Positions 37,603 to 49,229 of a stretch of DNA of 64,000 nt are shown in pieces. A program made the translations under genes and the position numbers. The notes under the pieces are model-generated. The model saw nothing but the letters and a program-made list of their open reading frames with translations. It was not told where the DNA came from and made no database searches. Numbering within the stretch: position 1 is the first letter of the stretch; each line of letters starts with the position of its first letter. This DNA is from Euglena gracilis (lineage: Eukaryota; Euglenida; Euglenophyceae; Euglenales). The stretch is from positions 66,790,257 to 66,854,256 of the forward strand of contig CP154956.1 of assembly GCA_039621445.1 (NCBI GenBank). Reading direction: 5' to 3'.

Positions 37603-38500
37603 CAACACCTCAGGGAAGACGGCGAAATGTGTTTCGGGAATTAATTTTTTTTTTCAAGCGTTCAGGCATTTCTACTTTTTTTTGGAACACATCAGAACGG
37701 TGACAGTGGCACTTTTTTGGTATTGAACCCGTTGGAAGTAACCCTGTAAAATGCAACACTGAAAACCTGTTTTGTGCAACCTATTTCGGTACGAAATGGA
37801 ACAGAAGACAACTGCACAACCTTTTTTTTGCGGTTTCCAGGTCCGGGGCGCGCGCCGCAGCAGACGGCGTGCGTGCAGAGGATACACGTGCCGAAAAACA
37901 CGTGGGTGCACCCCTTGGCTGTTGTGCATCTGGAGGGGGGGGTGGGGCGTCATTCTGAAAAAGGGGGACCGAAGGGGTCAAGGGGGGGCCGAAGCTGGTC
38001 GAACGCAGACCCATTTAACGGGAAAGATGGAGGCCTTTTGATGAAAAGGGGGGGGGCGAAGCTAGGCGAACGTAGACCCATGTAAACGGGAAAGGTGGTG
38101 GCCCTTTTGATGAAAACAGAGGGAAATGCGCAGTGCAGGTGGGAGGGGGGGGGTGATAGCAAAGGGGGAGCCGAGGAGGACGAGGCAGTTTAAACCACCT
38201 CCTCCCCCTTCATGTTTCAATCGTGCGTAATGTGTCCGGCATCGTTCACCCCTTGGCTGGCAGTATTCCAATGGTCCCTTGACAGGAAAGACAGCCGGTG
38301 CCAAGCTTCGTTTTAAGACCCGGGGGGGGGGGGGGGGGAAGAACCCAGGCCGGCCCCGGACCACACAACCGGGGGGCGCCTTCAGACTTTTTTAAAAAGA
38401 AGCCTGGCCGGTGCGCCCTCTCCAAGCCAAGTCTGGTGCATACAGGGGGGGCTTTAAATCCGATAGCCCATTAATTCGTAAAATCTAATACCGTGGCTTT
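37603..38500. other. Flank of the retrotransposon, unassigned
   Basis: The first 40 bases continue the frame that the element interrupted. Further on, a ~66-bp unit with ACGTAGACCCATGTAAACGG and CCTTTTGATGAAAA occurs twice at 37,995-38,125, and a G-run of 18 lies at 38,322. The minus and plus frames of about 90 codons show no motif. Confidence 0.3.
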
Positions 38501-39395
38501 TATCCCCGCAGGACCCCCATGTTTCGGCGCCTTTTTACCGACGCGAAAAATCCCGTGAATAAAAGCCGGCAGAAATAGAGCCACATGTTTAAGGCTTCCC
38601 AATAGGCCAAAAAAATCCGCCACAAGAAAACGTCCGCCCACCAGGAAGACGGGCCAGTAACAAAGACAGCATGTTTACCCATGGAGGATGCCAATGACAG
38701 CTAGTGCCACTATGCCCACTTTTTATTGAGCAACGAGCACCAACAGGGTGCTGTTGTCCAAGATCCCACTAAACCCGGTGCCGCAGCGTGAGCCCGGCTC
38801 CCAGTAAACAGGGTTTGGTTCTTTCAGAAAATGGGATAGAATTTTGACGACGGGGTGCCTCAGAAAAAGGGATAGAATTTTGACGACGGGGTGCCTCAAA
38901 TTTTTGTGAACCCAGGACCCAGAACCCAAACGCACGAAAAGGGTGGTCGGCTTTCTTTTTTATAAAGGGCTTGCCCACACACAGGGGGGGGGGCAGCAAC
39001 ACCCAAAGCATTGAACTCGCATGGCTGTGAAAGATCGGGAATGTGACACAAATTCAAAAGCCCCGGCGTGTATGACACCAGGTCTGTGCCAACAGGGCCA
39101 GGTGCACATGCTAAATTGGGAGGGCTGAGTCCAGGACTGTACGGGAACGCAGTTTTAAGCAGAAAAAATGCCTCGGCGCCATATCGCTGAGGAGAATTCA
39201 GAAAAAAATTACCCCCAAAAATCAAACAATCACCTCAAAAAGGGGAAGGGGGACCCACCCCAGCACCGAACACCCGGATTCGTGAAAGGGGGGGGGGCTG
39301 AAACGCATGTGGCCTGTTTGGGCACAATGGGGCGGGGGGAGGAAGCAGAAATACTGCTTAGAACTCTCCGTATCCCACTACCCTCACCCCCTCCC
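38500..39395. other. Unassigned stretch with small direct repeats
   Basis: GGGATAGAATTTTGACGACG with GGGTGCCTCA is present twice in tandem at 38,838-38,898. A minus-strand frame (38,500-38,694) encodes a hydrophobic 64-residue peptide with a possible membrane segment (LWRIFLAYWEAL). I cannot assign it, and no neighbour supports it. Confidence 0.3.
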
Positions 39396-39645
39396 CTATT
39401 TGCCCCCCCCCCCTAATTGGCTAATTGGCCTCCGGGACAAGACCGGCCAATTTCGGCAAGGCCAAACCTCCAAAAATATCCGGTTCGAAAATTTTAAAAT
39501 TCGCCGGATAAGAGAAAGTCATGACCAATCCAACTATGCTCAAAAAATCAACAAATTTTGCACAGGGAAAAAATTTGGGGGTAGGGGTCCTCGAGCCCCC
39601 CCCCCTAATTGCCCCCCCCCCTAATTGGCTAATTGGGGGTCGGCG
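39375..39645. mobile_element. TAATTGGCTAATTGG miniature elements
   Basis: CTACCCTCACCCC at 39,378 and CCCCCCCTAATTGGCTAATT at 39,408 and 39,618 match the element at 6,108-6,300. The two ends here are in direct rather than inverted orientation, so at least one is truncated. Confidence 0.55.
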
Positions 39646-40435
39646 AGCACGCAGGCCGAGGCCCAACAGCCTGGCCAGCTGCGCGTCCCCGCTCACATCC
39701 ACAGCGTCGGAACCAGGCAGCCTGCAGCAGGCTTCTTTTTAAGACCCCTGGGAGGTTCCCCGCCCCCCAGGGTGGCGCGGGCCCCCCCTGGGACGGGGAT
39801 GGGACCCCCTGATTTTAACCCACCGTTAAAGGCAATTTTCACAACTTTTCGGCGATTCACGCTGAAAAGATATACAACCCCCCCCTGTATTTGAGCACAC
39901 CCACGGACCAACTGCGTGGCAACCGGCTACAACCAGAACAAAAAACGGGCAGAGGCAGTAACTTTCCAGCGGCAAGTCCGCAGGCAGCCTGGGTGTCCTC
40001 CTCGGCTGGCTGATCCCCGTCCGAGGCATCCACTTCGTACGGGACGTCGTTGCCAGGGACGGACGACTGGTCGTCCTCACCACCGTCCACAGCGTCGCCA
40101 GCCATGTCGCCGTTCCCGCGGACATGCCGGCTGACCCGGGGTCCACAGGGGGGGGCAACAGAATTGGGAGCACGAGACATTCCTGACATCGCAATGGGTG
40201 GGGGTTTTCAGGCGTCGATGTGAAAAAAACCAATCACACAGGCATCGGAGACATGGCCACCACCGCCCAAAAATGCCCCGCAAGCACAGCTGCCGGTCCC
40301 GGGATGTCGTCGACACTGTCCAGCTCCGGCTCTGTTGCCAGCGCGCTGGCCCAGGACTCCAGGATCCACCCCGACAACCTGGGGTCGAGGCAGGGGGGCA
40401 GCAAGGCGCATTCCCGTGACATGACACACAAAAAT
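39645..40435 (-). pseudogene. Decayed transposase-like gene fragment
   Basis: On the minus strand a frame from about 40,420 reads LPPCLDPRLSGWILESW and ATEPELDSVDDIPG. The CLDPR word recalls the LDPR motif in the middle of hAT transposases. A second frame (40,189-39,857) is acidic (GEDDQSSVPGNDVPYEVDASDGD). A third piece (VPTLWMDVSGDAQLARLLGL) lies near 39,650-39,720. The three probably belong to one broken gene, but no catalytic residue can be named. Call it hAT-like at most. Confidence 0.3.
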
Positions 40436-40439
40436 CCCC

Positions 40440-41010
40440 GACTGAAACCGTGTCTGGGGGCTCCGGTTTCATGCCCGAACCGGCGTCTGGGACGCCGGTT
40501 CGGGTGGGAAAATTTCTGCGCCGAACTGGCGTCCCAGACGCCGGTTCGGGCATGAAACTGGCGTCTAGGGGACCCAAAATAAAAAGTGCCAAAAAGTGTC
40601 CAAAAGGGTTTGTAGACAGGTGACAATCATATTTGAGCAGTTTTTGGGTGGTCTTGGGCCAGAAATTGGCCGTTTTTGAGGAAAAATTTCCTTTTGGCCA
40701 ATTTTGGAGAATTTCTGAAATAGAGTACCACGCAGCATGGCAGAAATCCGAGGCCATCTGCTGAAAGCCCTTGAGAAGAGCTTTCGATCGATGGGCAACA
40801 TGGCAGCTGAAAAGTTGAATTTCAGATATGCAAATGGGGTCCAAAAAATGCGGAAAAATGCGATCGCTGATTTTGAGGGCGCTTTGCAATCTGGCTGAGT
40901 TCTGTGGGTATCAAGCGAAAGGTGTTGGCGAGACCTTTCGTTTGATATGCAATATGCAACCTAAACTGTGGGATTTGACAAATTAGGATGTCAAATTTTG
41001 GAATACACGA
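40440..41010 (-). repeat. Family R2 copy c
   Basis: Inverted with respect to copies a and b, it runs from the GAACCGGCGTC hairpins (40,475-40,560) through GGCCATCTGCTGAAAGCCCT (40,755) to CCTTTCGTTTGATATGC near 40,950. Confidence 0.75.
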
Positions 41011-41205
41011 TCGCTGAAAATAAGCGCTGCGTGCATTATGGCCGAATCCGCTGGCCATGGGAGGAGTTGTGTCAGAGACCTGTTTGGGTGTGCTGACGGA
41101 GGGAGAGGTTGATCAGTCGGTCGCCCACCTGTGAGGACAACGAGGGCAGAGAGGGGGTGGCAAGTTGACCAACAGATCACACTGCCAATGTGTAAACCGA
41201 ACCAC
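41010..41205. other. Short spacer
   Basis: It contains sequence around GTTGATCAGTCGGTCGCC with no motif or repeat copy. Confidence 0.3.
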
Positions 41206-42700
41206 CATTGGAGACAAGGCACAGGGGGGGGGGAGGGGGAGGGTCCGAGGGGGGGGGTTGGAAGCTGTACAGGGGGGGGGGAGGGGGGTCCCCAGAAAAT
41301 CACAACTGTACTGCCTACCCCCGAGACAGTTGCGACATTTTTCGTCCAATTGAGGTTGGCAATGATGGATTTTGCGAAATTCAGATGCATTTTGCAAAAT
41401 ATTTGTGTCTTGTAAAAAGAGTGGTAGCCAGTATTTTCACTTTAAACACTTAACGTGACCCCCCCCCCTTATTTGTCCCCCCCCCCTAATTGGCCAGAGC
41501 CCAGGTGGCCAATTAGGGGGGGGGGTTCTCATTTCAAGGGAAAATGCCTTTATTCGGGTGTTTTTCGGGGGTTCGCGATTATGAAGGACGGGGTCCAGAT
41601 GGCCAATTGGGGGGGTCAGGGGTAACCCCCCCTAATTGTCCCCCCCCCTAATTGGCCAGAAGGGGGGTCCGGGCCGCCCGGAGGGCGGCCAAATAGGGGG
41701 GGAGGGGTTGGTAGTAGAAACGCAGGAAGCAGCTTCAATCACTCCCCCTTGGCACACCATGCGGAATTGAGCTAGGGTTGACGTTTTTTTGTTTTTCAAC
41801 AAAGAACAAAAAATTATTTTTTTTTTTTCCAAAAAAACACACACAAAAACATGTTTTCTTTTTTAAAAAAGCAAAATTTGACCTTTTTCCTTGCGAAATG
41901 CCCATTTTTTGAGGAAAAGGTTTTAAGGTCATTTTTTTGGTCATCAAAAGTGACGTATTTTTAGTTTTTCCGGCACCTTTAATGGACTACGAAGCTGCAG
42001 AGATGAAAAAAAGTAAAAAAAAAGTTTAAAAAAATTCCCCCAAACCCCCATGAGGTTTTTTTGTTTTTTTTAAAAAAAGCATATTTTTTCTTAGGGGGTA
42101 CTACCCCCGTGCCCCCCCCCAGTTACACCCCCGTGACCCCCCCCGTGACCTGAGAATCGATCCTTCGCCATTCTTTTTTTAAAAGCATTTTTTTAAAAAA
42201 ACAATGAACTTTCATGTATCCTTCTCCGCCCAATGCGCCTTCACACCCAAAAATGGGGGGTCACGGGGGAAGTATGACACTTTGCAGGTAGCCGAGAGGC
42301 AACATCCATGACGTGGCATCGCGATAAAATTGGTCATTTTTTGAAAAGGGAATTTTGTTAGGATTTTCTTGACCAACACGTTTTTGGGATGAAGTTTGGG
42401 CCATTTTTGACAAAATTACGTTTTGGGTGGGGAAATGCACCAGTTTTTGGCACTTCTTTCAGGGGAAAAGATTTTTGGCCCCGCCCCGTGACCCCCCCCC
42501 CCCATGACCCCCCCGCGACCCGCACCACCCCCTTAAAAAAGCATGTTTTTTGTTTCAAAAAAACAAGCCGTTTTTTTTAAAAAAATTTTCATCTGTCTCG
42601 GGGGGGGTTGGAAGTGGGGGGGGGTCCCGGGAGGGGGGGGGTTGGAACTGTACAGGGGGGGGGTCCCAAGGTTTGACCAACTGTACTGCCTTGTCCCCAT
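41205..42700 (-). repeat. Repeat K, copy 2, with an internal inversion
   Basis: Read on the minus strand it follows copy 1 (14,986-16,345) block by block, except that the block starting GTATGACACTTTGCAGGTAG (42,262-42,480) has the opposite orientation. The flipped block is bordered by inverted C/G runs with GTGACCC. A TAATTGG miniature element is inserted at 41,455-41,715. Confidence 0.65.
41455..41715. mobile_element. TAATTGGCC / TAATTGTCC miniature element
   Basis: CCCCCCCTTATTTGTCCCCC and CCCTAATTGGCCAG face GGCCAATTAGGGGG in an inverted array of about 260 bp, inserted in repeat K between CACTTAACGTG and the AGTAGAAACGCAGGAAGC block. Confidence 0.6.
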
Positions 42701-43720
42701 TGGCAAAAGTTACAAAATTACCTGTAGCGTGTGTGAACGGTTTGGCAGCGTGTACGTCAGGTATAAATTATTGCCGTCCATAAACTTGAACACGTTTTCA
42801 TGGATTTGAGCGAGTAATGTCTCACCGACATGGGAGGGGGCACCATCCACGATCAGAAGTGCACCGGCATGCTTTTGCTCCAGGATGGGCGGGGAGGACA
42901 GGGAGACATTTGGGGGGGGGTTGCGGAGCAAAACCCTGCTCACAGGCGTCCGCCGACAGTTGGCGTTGCTGGCGAACATCATCAAGCTTGTTGGCCAGCA
43001 AGGCCAACAGGCGCGCGAACGTGGCCTGCGTCAGGTACTGCTGGCAGACTTTCCACAGCACCCCTGGCAGCTTCTCAAAAAAAAAAAAAAAAAGGGCACC
43101 GCTGCTAAAGCGTGCACACACCTCCAACGTCATCACAATACATGACTGGGGTCTCGTCCAGTGCCAGTGTCAGGAATGGGTTGATGGCCCCTTGCTGGGG
43201 TATCCCGAAACTGTGGAAGACAGACGAATAAGACTTGTTCGACGGGGACGACACACCGGTGAGGCGCTTCCAGCATTGCTTTCATCTCCCTTCTCCATCG
43301 GTTGTCTGCCGCCCGCTCCAATGGGAGTGTTGGCGGGCGGGTCGACGTCACCCGCCTGTTTGGAAGGCTGTGGCGTCGGGCGAACGATCTGCACCAACTC
43401 CTGGAGACGTTCACTGTTGTAGTCCGTGTCCTGGTCGTTGTGCTGGTGACGAGACACGCAAGGCCCTCGTTGTCCACTGCTGCGCCCACCTGGCGGACGG
43501 CTTTGAACGACTCCAGCACCGTCTTCTCCTCGGCCTCCGTGAGGAGGGTTGGCCGGCCCGGCCCCCTCAGTCTGCCTCCGCCCCCAGCCTGCTGCCAGCC
43601 CTTTATAGTGTTGACAGGGGGACAGGCAGGGCCGAGGGCCACCTGTGAAGGATTGGGGGGAGGGCAATGAAAAAAGGCACAGGGCCACACCTGCAGCTGG
43701 CGGTAGCTGCCTCTCTACAT
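42700..43720 (-). pseudogene. pogo/Tigger-type transposase relic
   Basis: Reading on the minus strand, an N-terminal CENP-B-like DNA-binding part is seen at about 43,590-43,290: GRPTLLTEAEEKTVLESFK, then SWCRSFARRHSLPNRR and PPTLPLE. A segment with FGIPQQGAINP and LALDETPVMY follows near 43,200-43,140, carrying the likely first catalytic Asp. After a damaged stretch, LLIVDGAPSHVGE (about 42,860) supplies the second, and NLYLTYTLPNRSHTLQ follows as in pogo-family DDE domains. Pieces lie in different frames and the central IFKG segment is missing. The enzyme would cut and paste DNA with TA targets; this copy cannot. Confidence 0.7.
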
Positions 43721-43950
43721 CTCGGAAGCCACCTTCATTTTCTTCTGTGGTGTCCAGGATAACCACGGTCTGGGTTTTTTTTTCTCCTTCTGTTGCATCA
43801 CTTCCAGATAATCTGTGGTGACTTGGTCGCCCAAACTCTTCTTCACTCTGGACACGTACTTATCCATGGAGGCCGGGCCTGAAACAAAGAAAACAAAACA
43901 GAATTATTGGAAAGAATTATTCTTGGTAGGACTTTGGTAGGACATACCAT
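43720..43950. other. Flank of the pogo relic
   Basis: About 230 bases contain no further motif; a GGTAGGACTTTGGTAGGAC direct repeat lies at 43,925-43,945. Confidence 0.3.
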
Positions 43951-44260
43951 TACCTCCCCCTAAATGACCCCCTCTTGTCCCGGCCCAGACCCCGGAGGGT
44001 CACTTAGGGGGGGGGGTCACTTAGGGGGGGGGTCGGGAAAAAAGGGTCTCGGACACCCCCCACCCCTTTTTTTCGGAATTTTTTTTGTGAAATTTGTGTT
44101 CTCTGGCATCATTTCTACTGGAAGGAAAACTCACGATTCTGAAAATCTCAAAAAAATCGGTCAATTTTGAAGACTTTTTCTTGAAAAAAATTCCATTGTC
44201 TGGGCCGGGACCCCGGAGGGTCATTTAGGGGGGGGGTCGTTTAGGGGGGGGGGTGATGGT
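43945..44260. mobile_element. Miniature element with GTCACTTAGGGG ends
   Basis: The left end CCATTACCTCCCCCTAAATG and the right end CATTTAGGGGGG, TCGTTTAGGGG, GGTGATGGTAATCC are inverted. The interior has GGGCCGGGACCCCGGAGGGT in both orientations. It belongs to the C/G-run class. Confidence 0.6.
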
Positions 44261-44740
44261 AATCCCAGGGCGGAAATTGCGCGGCTTTAATCCGGTCACC
44301 GAAATACCGACGGGGGGTGCTTGTTTCGGCGCTCTAAAACGGTTTAAGAGCGGCGGATTTAAAGCGATCGGAAATACTTCACGTGCGGAATAAGAGCCCC
44401 CCCTGTACATCTCTCTAAGGACCCGGGGGGGGGGTTCTGGGCTGGGGATAGAAAATTTGGGCTGGCTGAAAATTTGGGGGGGCTGGAAATTTGGGCGGGC
44501 CCGCCCCCCCCCCCCCCCCCCCCCGGTGGGGGCGGACCCCGGCTGCACCCGAACCGCTGCGAGGTGGACTGAAAGCGGCAAAATGCCAAAAAAAATAACA
44601 CGCAGATCACAATTTTGAAGAAGTGATGCATGGGGGGGATCGCAAGACCCTAAAGAGATGTACGGTCTGGTGTGTAGCACCCCGTATCAGCTTCAGGGTG
44701 CTGAGCTGGCAGCATTCCGGTGCTCAAGCGGTCACGGGGC
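44260..44740. other. Unassigned GC-rich stretch
   Basis: A C-run of about 18 is at 44,506 and a CGGCGCTCTAAAACGG block at 44,330. Minus-strand open frames come from the runs. Confidence 0.3.
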
Positions 44741-44744
44741 CCGG

Positions 44745-45140
44745 GGGGGGGGCGCTGCCTTTCTTTTTTTAAAACCAGGCAGTCACTTGTTTTCGGGAAA
44801 CTGGTGAGTCTTTCCCCCCCCCTAGAGGCACCAGAATTTGACCGAGAAACATACAAAAAATGCCCAGAAAAGTGTGTGGCTGGTACGTGCTCTTATGTTG
44901 ACAAACACCCCCCAGGAGGGACAGTCAGAGCACCGGGATGGAAGCCGCTCCAATGTGGCGCTGGTCGCCACCGTACCATGGAGGCGCAAAGCCAGGTCTG
45001 TCATCTTCGGTTGAAATCCACGGCAGGTTCCCCGGGGCGGGACTCTAGTATTTTTTTGCTGACCCCCCCCCCTGATAGGGTCTGCCCATTTTTTTGAAAC
45101 CCAGACCGTCACTGATTTTCAATAGAGCAACCAGTCATTT
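44745..45140. repeat. AACCAGNCAGTCAC repeat flanking the hAT C-terminus
   Basis: AAACCAGGCAGTCACTTG and ACCCAGACCGTCACTGATTT with AGAGCAACCAGTCATTTTTC resemble the core of the insert at 1,955-2,300. The hAT C-terminal fragment lies between them. Confidence 0.4.
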
Positions 45141-48029
45141 TTCAGTGTCTTCAGGCTTTTTTTTGTACAAAAAAGTGTGCTGCGGACGTGAAGGGGGGGG
45201 AGTGGGGGAACACCAACCCCACCTGACTGAGAAACCTGGAACCAAACGCCTCCCCGCTGACCACCACGTCCACTCCTCCACGTCCGTCTCCATTCGATCT
45301 GCCGTGAAAGGCGCGGCCTGCCCCAGCCACATGGTGATGGCCCCGTCTTCGACCCGCTCCCCGATCCACTTCGTAACCATGGTGACCTGCTCGGTGGACA
45401 AGTTCCGTCCCACGTACCGGTGATGCAACAGGTACGCGGACAGAAAGACGGGATTGTCCCCGCCAGGGTTACAAATGGCTGGAGGGGGGGAGACTAGCCG
45501 GGTTTTTCGGATTGCACCACCAACACTGTGTGGGAGGGAAGTCAAACAAACAAAAGAAACCCTGCATTAAAGCCAGTGCTGCACGTTGTTGAACATGCTT
45601 CCATCCTGCTTTGAACTTGTCCTCTTCAGGCCCCCCCAAGGCGCAAAGGCTGTCTGCTGCCTGGGTCCGGGCAAAACAAAACCACCTAACCCTGCCTTTT
45701 TTTTGGAAAGGCCCTGGCTACGCGGGAAGGCGGCCATGAGGCTGAGCCAAATGCTGACTGCGTCGGCGAGGGTTGTGTCGTTGGCCTGCATGTTGTCCAG
45801 CGCCACCGCCACCGGCTGCAGCTGGAGGAAGAAATCCTCTGATGCCCGGCGCACTCCCAGATTCTCTAAATCGCGGCGCTGTGGTTTGCCGGCTTCAGGC
45901 CACCGCCCCAGGTTGCCGGGGGGGGGGGGGGAGTTCTCCGGATGTATGGGCCACAGTCTGAAATTTTGTGAAGTTTAAACACGAGTCAGTCAACCATTTT
46001 CCAAAAACCAGCCCCTCACCATCCATTGCGTTGTCCTCAGAAATAAACACAGAACACCACCCACCTGAGAAAAATGTGACTGCCTGGGCGGGTCGCTGCA
46101 GGGTCGCTGTGATCTCCACCAGAGTCGACCAGTTCCGGTTATAGTACTCGAGGGCATGAAAATGACTCCCCCACCGCACTTCTGTGGGGATGGTTGCAGA
46201 GGTGTTTCTTTTTTGGACTGCCGGGGGCCAGAAAAAAGGATTGCAGAAATAGCAATAACCTCCATATGAAGCGTAAAACCGCTTCAAACATGAAACTATA
46301 AGCAATTTACTAACTAATTTGACGTGCTTTTTGGGTTCCAAGGAATTGGTCTGCGCTCTGCGGCGAAGAAGAAGAATCCCCCCTGATTCCCAAAATGCAA
46401 AAAAAAAATCTCTGAATGGGTGGTAACCCCAAGCCACGGGCCACCAGCCCAGCATGCGCAGCGTGGTTCTGCGTAAACCACCGCAGCACGCCGATTACCC
46501 GGGACAGCATCTCGCTCTGCGGTACCAGATTGCGTGACAGGAGATGCAACCAGTGTGCCTGGCAAGGCACGGGGATGATCTCCGGCACGGTGGCGGCGGT
46601 GAAGTTTTCTCTCATTCTGGTCATATTTGATGCCGAATCGGTTGTCAAGGCGACCACGGTGACCTGCATCTCGGACGTGACCTTGTCATAGTACTCCTTC
46701 GTGATGCGTTCCGAGTAGGCGGCAGCTGCGGGGATTTTTTTCGACCCGCCACAGGAAAACGGCAGTCCGTGAAAGGGGGGGGGGGTTCAGCATTCAAAAA
46801 AATCACCGACTGGTATGCGGCACGCCTGTCGTGTCCTCGCAACCCACGAGGAATGAATCCATGCCCGCCTTCAGGCCCCCTTCCCAAAGCCCAAACCAAA
46901 AGGGGGGGAACATTGTTTACGCGCATTGGTTCCAGGGACAGAAGCCTGCATACAGCAACCGACACGGCCACCACTGGCTCATTGGCCCCCGTGCACCAGC
47001 CATCCACCATGAGGGTTCCCGTACGGCCGCGAATCTGTCTCACCACTTTGCCGAACTCCATGTCATGAACAGCGTTCAGCAGCGGCCCGCAGCACACTCC
47101 ACTTCCACGATCTCTGAAAGGATTTGCCTGCATTGACAGCATTTGAAATCACATTCTACAACCATCGGCATGACCAAACTATGAATCTCCGATCGATGAT
47201 GCTTGCATTGACAGCATTTGGAATGACAGGTGCGGCCATGAAGACCATTTGGAGGAGGGGCGTGTCCCAGCAACCTGCTTGCGGCTGGGAACCTTGTACC
47301 CTGGACGCAGCGTGTTCAGCAGGGTCACGAAGTTGGGGTTCTCGACGGCACGAAATGGCAACCGACATCCAACCACGAAGCGCGCCACCATCAGGTCCAA
47401 CTTCTGGCGGGTGCGGTTGTCCGTAATTATGGGCTGTGGGCAGGAGGGCACCAGGTTGTGACAGAAAAAAAGACAAAGAAAAACATTGTGCCCTGGCCGG
47501 AGAGTCTGTTGGTGGAAAACTTTCTTCGCTGGTGGTGGGGCACCTTCGGCAGCATCGGCGTCGACCACGTCCAAAGACATGGCGCCTGTCCCCTGGGAGC
47601 TGCTGCTGCCGGTACTGCTTGCACTCGCACTTTTTCTCCGTCGGTGATCTGCACCGTCTCCAGCAGGCCCACAGCTATAAGGCCGGGGCAGCTCTCGGCG
47701 TGCCGCCACAATCGGCTGACCACAGCACTCTGTTCTGCTCCGCAGCCACGACAGGTGGCTTGTGCGCGTCTCATGGGGTCCACACTCCGTGTATAATAGT
47801 TCCATACTGTGTCCAGCCGCCGGCTGTCAGGCATGGTGTACCTGAGTGACACGGGAGAAAAGGACATGTGGTGAGCGCGAGGATTGTTGAGCTGAGCGTG
47901 CAAATCGGCAGCCAATTCAGCGTCTAATTTTTCAAGGTGGTCCATGGGAGCGTCATCGAGACGCTCATCATCCAAGCCGTCATCTAGTTCAACCTCCTCC
48001 CCTTCATGGGAGGTGGGGTCTGGGGACAC
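44860..48029 (-). pseudogene. hAT-superfamily transposase relic (BED finger, DUF659)
   Basis: On the minus strand the pieces follow the order of DUF659-type hAT transposases. There is an acidic N-terminus (ELDDGLDDERLDDAP, about 47,995) and a BED-like finger (CRGCG ... RHAESC, about 47,760-47,690). Next come VGCRLPFRAVENPNF (47,370), GTLMVDGWCTGANEPVVAV (47,000, DUF659) and VVALTTDSASNM (46,650). PCQAHWLHLLSRNL (46,560) and PTEVRWGSHFHALEYYN (46,170) follow, then LQPVAVALDNMQANDTTLADA (45,800). The last pieces are LSAYLLHHRYVGR (45,440) and LALRLHGTVATSATLER (44,985). They lie in several frames with stops and G-runs between them; some gaps may be introns. It would bind and excise its own DNA; this copy is broken. 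Confidence 0.75.
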
Positions 48030-48480
48030 TGGGCTTCACAGGCATGAGAAATCCTGAGGAAATGGCGAACTGTGTGGAGTTAAGTGTCTTTTACAAGGAA
48101 AAAGACAAAAATACCATTTCGACAAGGAATAAAACGTCAAAAATGTCGGAATGCTGTCGGAAACTGTCGGAAACCCAAAGTAGGATCTGCGGCAAGTGAG
48201 CGACACTGTTCATTGGGGGTTGTGCCCCCGCGTCCCCCGCGTCCCCCCCGCGTCCCCACCAAATGGCTTGGTGTCCTTTTTTGAAGAGGCTTTTCTGCAA
48301 TGTCCCGGCATGCTTTTTCCATGCAAATCCTAGTGGGCGTTTTTTTTTTGTTTTTTTTAAAAAAAACATTGTTAGAATTAAAAAAAACAAAAAAACAACG
48401 TCAAAAAAACAGGCCGGCCCACTATGCCCCCCCCCCCCCCTCATAGTGGCCACGCTCCAGGCAGCATAGGACCCCAAAAC
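48030..48480. other. Unassigned spacer
   Basis: CGCGTCCCCCGCGTCCC words at 48,228-48,258 recur at 50,820-50,870, with similar nearby text (AATGGCTT, TTTTGAAGAGG). Homopolymers of A and T surround 48,350. No gene. Confidence 0.35.
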
Positions 48481-48640
48481 GACCACTTCGGGGGAGGGGA
48501 CACTTTGGGGGGGGGCTCAAGCGCCTTAGGCGCCAAAAGAAAGCGGCCACTTTGAAGGGGGTAAACCAAATTTGCCAAAAAACTTGGGCACTCTGAGGGT
48601 AGGGTTGTGCCAATTACCATGCCCCCCCCCCCCATATAAG
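48480..48640. repeat. Single unit of the 118-bp G-run repeat
   Basis: GGGGACACTTTGGGGG, CGCCTTAGGCGCC and AACCAAATTTGCCAAAAAAC match one unit of the array at 30,535-31,200, followed by AATTACCATGCCCCCC. Confidence 0.6.
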
Positions 48641-48724
48641 ACCAGGTTTTGAATAGTGCCGAGCTCTTAATAAGCGCGCCCACACCCCTTCATTGATAAG
48701 CGCGCCCACACCCCTTCATTGATC

Positions 48725-49205
48725 GATTTTTTTCGACTTTTTTGACCCGGTTTTGGCCCGAAATCAATGGGTTGGCGGCCCAAAACGGGGCGCTGGCGGG
48801 TCGAAAAACGCTCATTTTCGGCTCAAAAACAGCAGCGGGTCCGGGAGGCCAAAAAACATTGTTTCGAGCAAAAAAAATTTTCGATTTTTTTCGACTTTTT
48901 GACCCGGTTTTGGCCCGAAGTCAATGGGTTGGCGGCCCAAAACGGGGCGCAGGCGGGTCGAAAAACGCTCATTTTCGGCTCAAAAACAGTTTTTCCGGGT
49001 CCGGGAGGCCAAAAAACATCGTTTCGGGCAAAAAATTTTTTTCGATTTTTTTCGACTTTTTTGACCGGTTTTGGCCCGAAGTCAATGGGTTGGCGGCCCA
49101 AAACGGGGCGCTGGCGGGTCGAAAAACGCTCATTTTCGGCTCAAAAACAGTTTTTCCGGGTCCGGGAGGCCAAAAAACATCGTTTCGGGCAAAAAAATTT
49201 TTCTC
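48725..49205. repeat. ~155-bp tandem repeat, three units
   Basis: Units begin near 48,726, 48,888 and 49,042. Each contains TTTGGCCCGAAGTCAATGGG, GTTGGCGGCCCAAAACGGGG, GCTCATTTTCGGCTCAAAAA and GGGAGGCCAAAAAACATCG. The second and third are nearly identical. Open frames over the array repeat with the unit and are not evidence of a gene. Confidence 0.9.
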
Positions 49206-49229
49206 AATTTTTTTTCGACTTTTTTGGCT

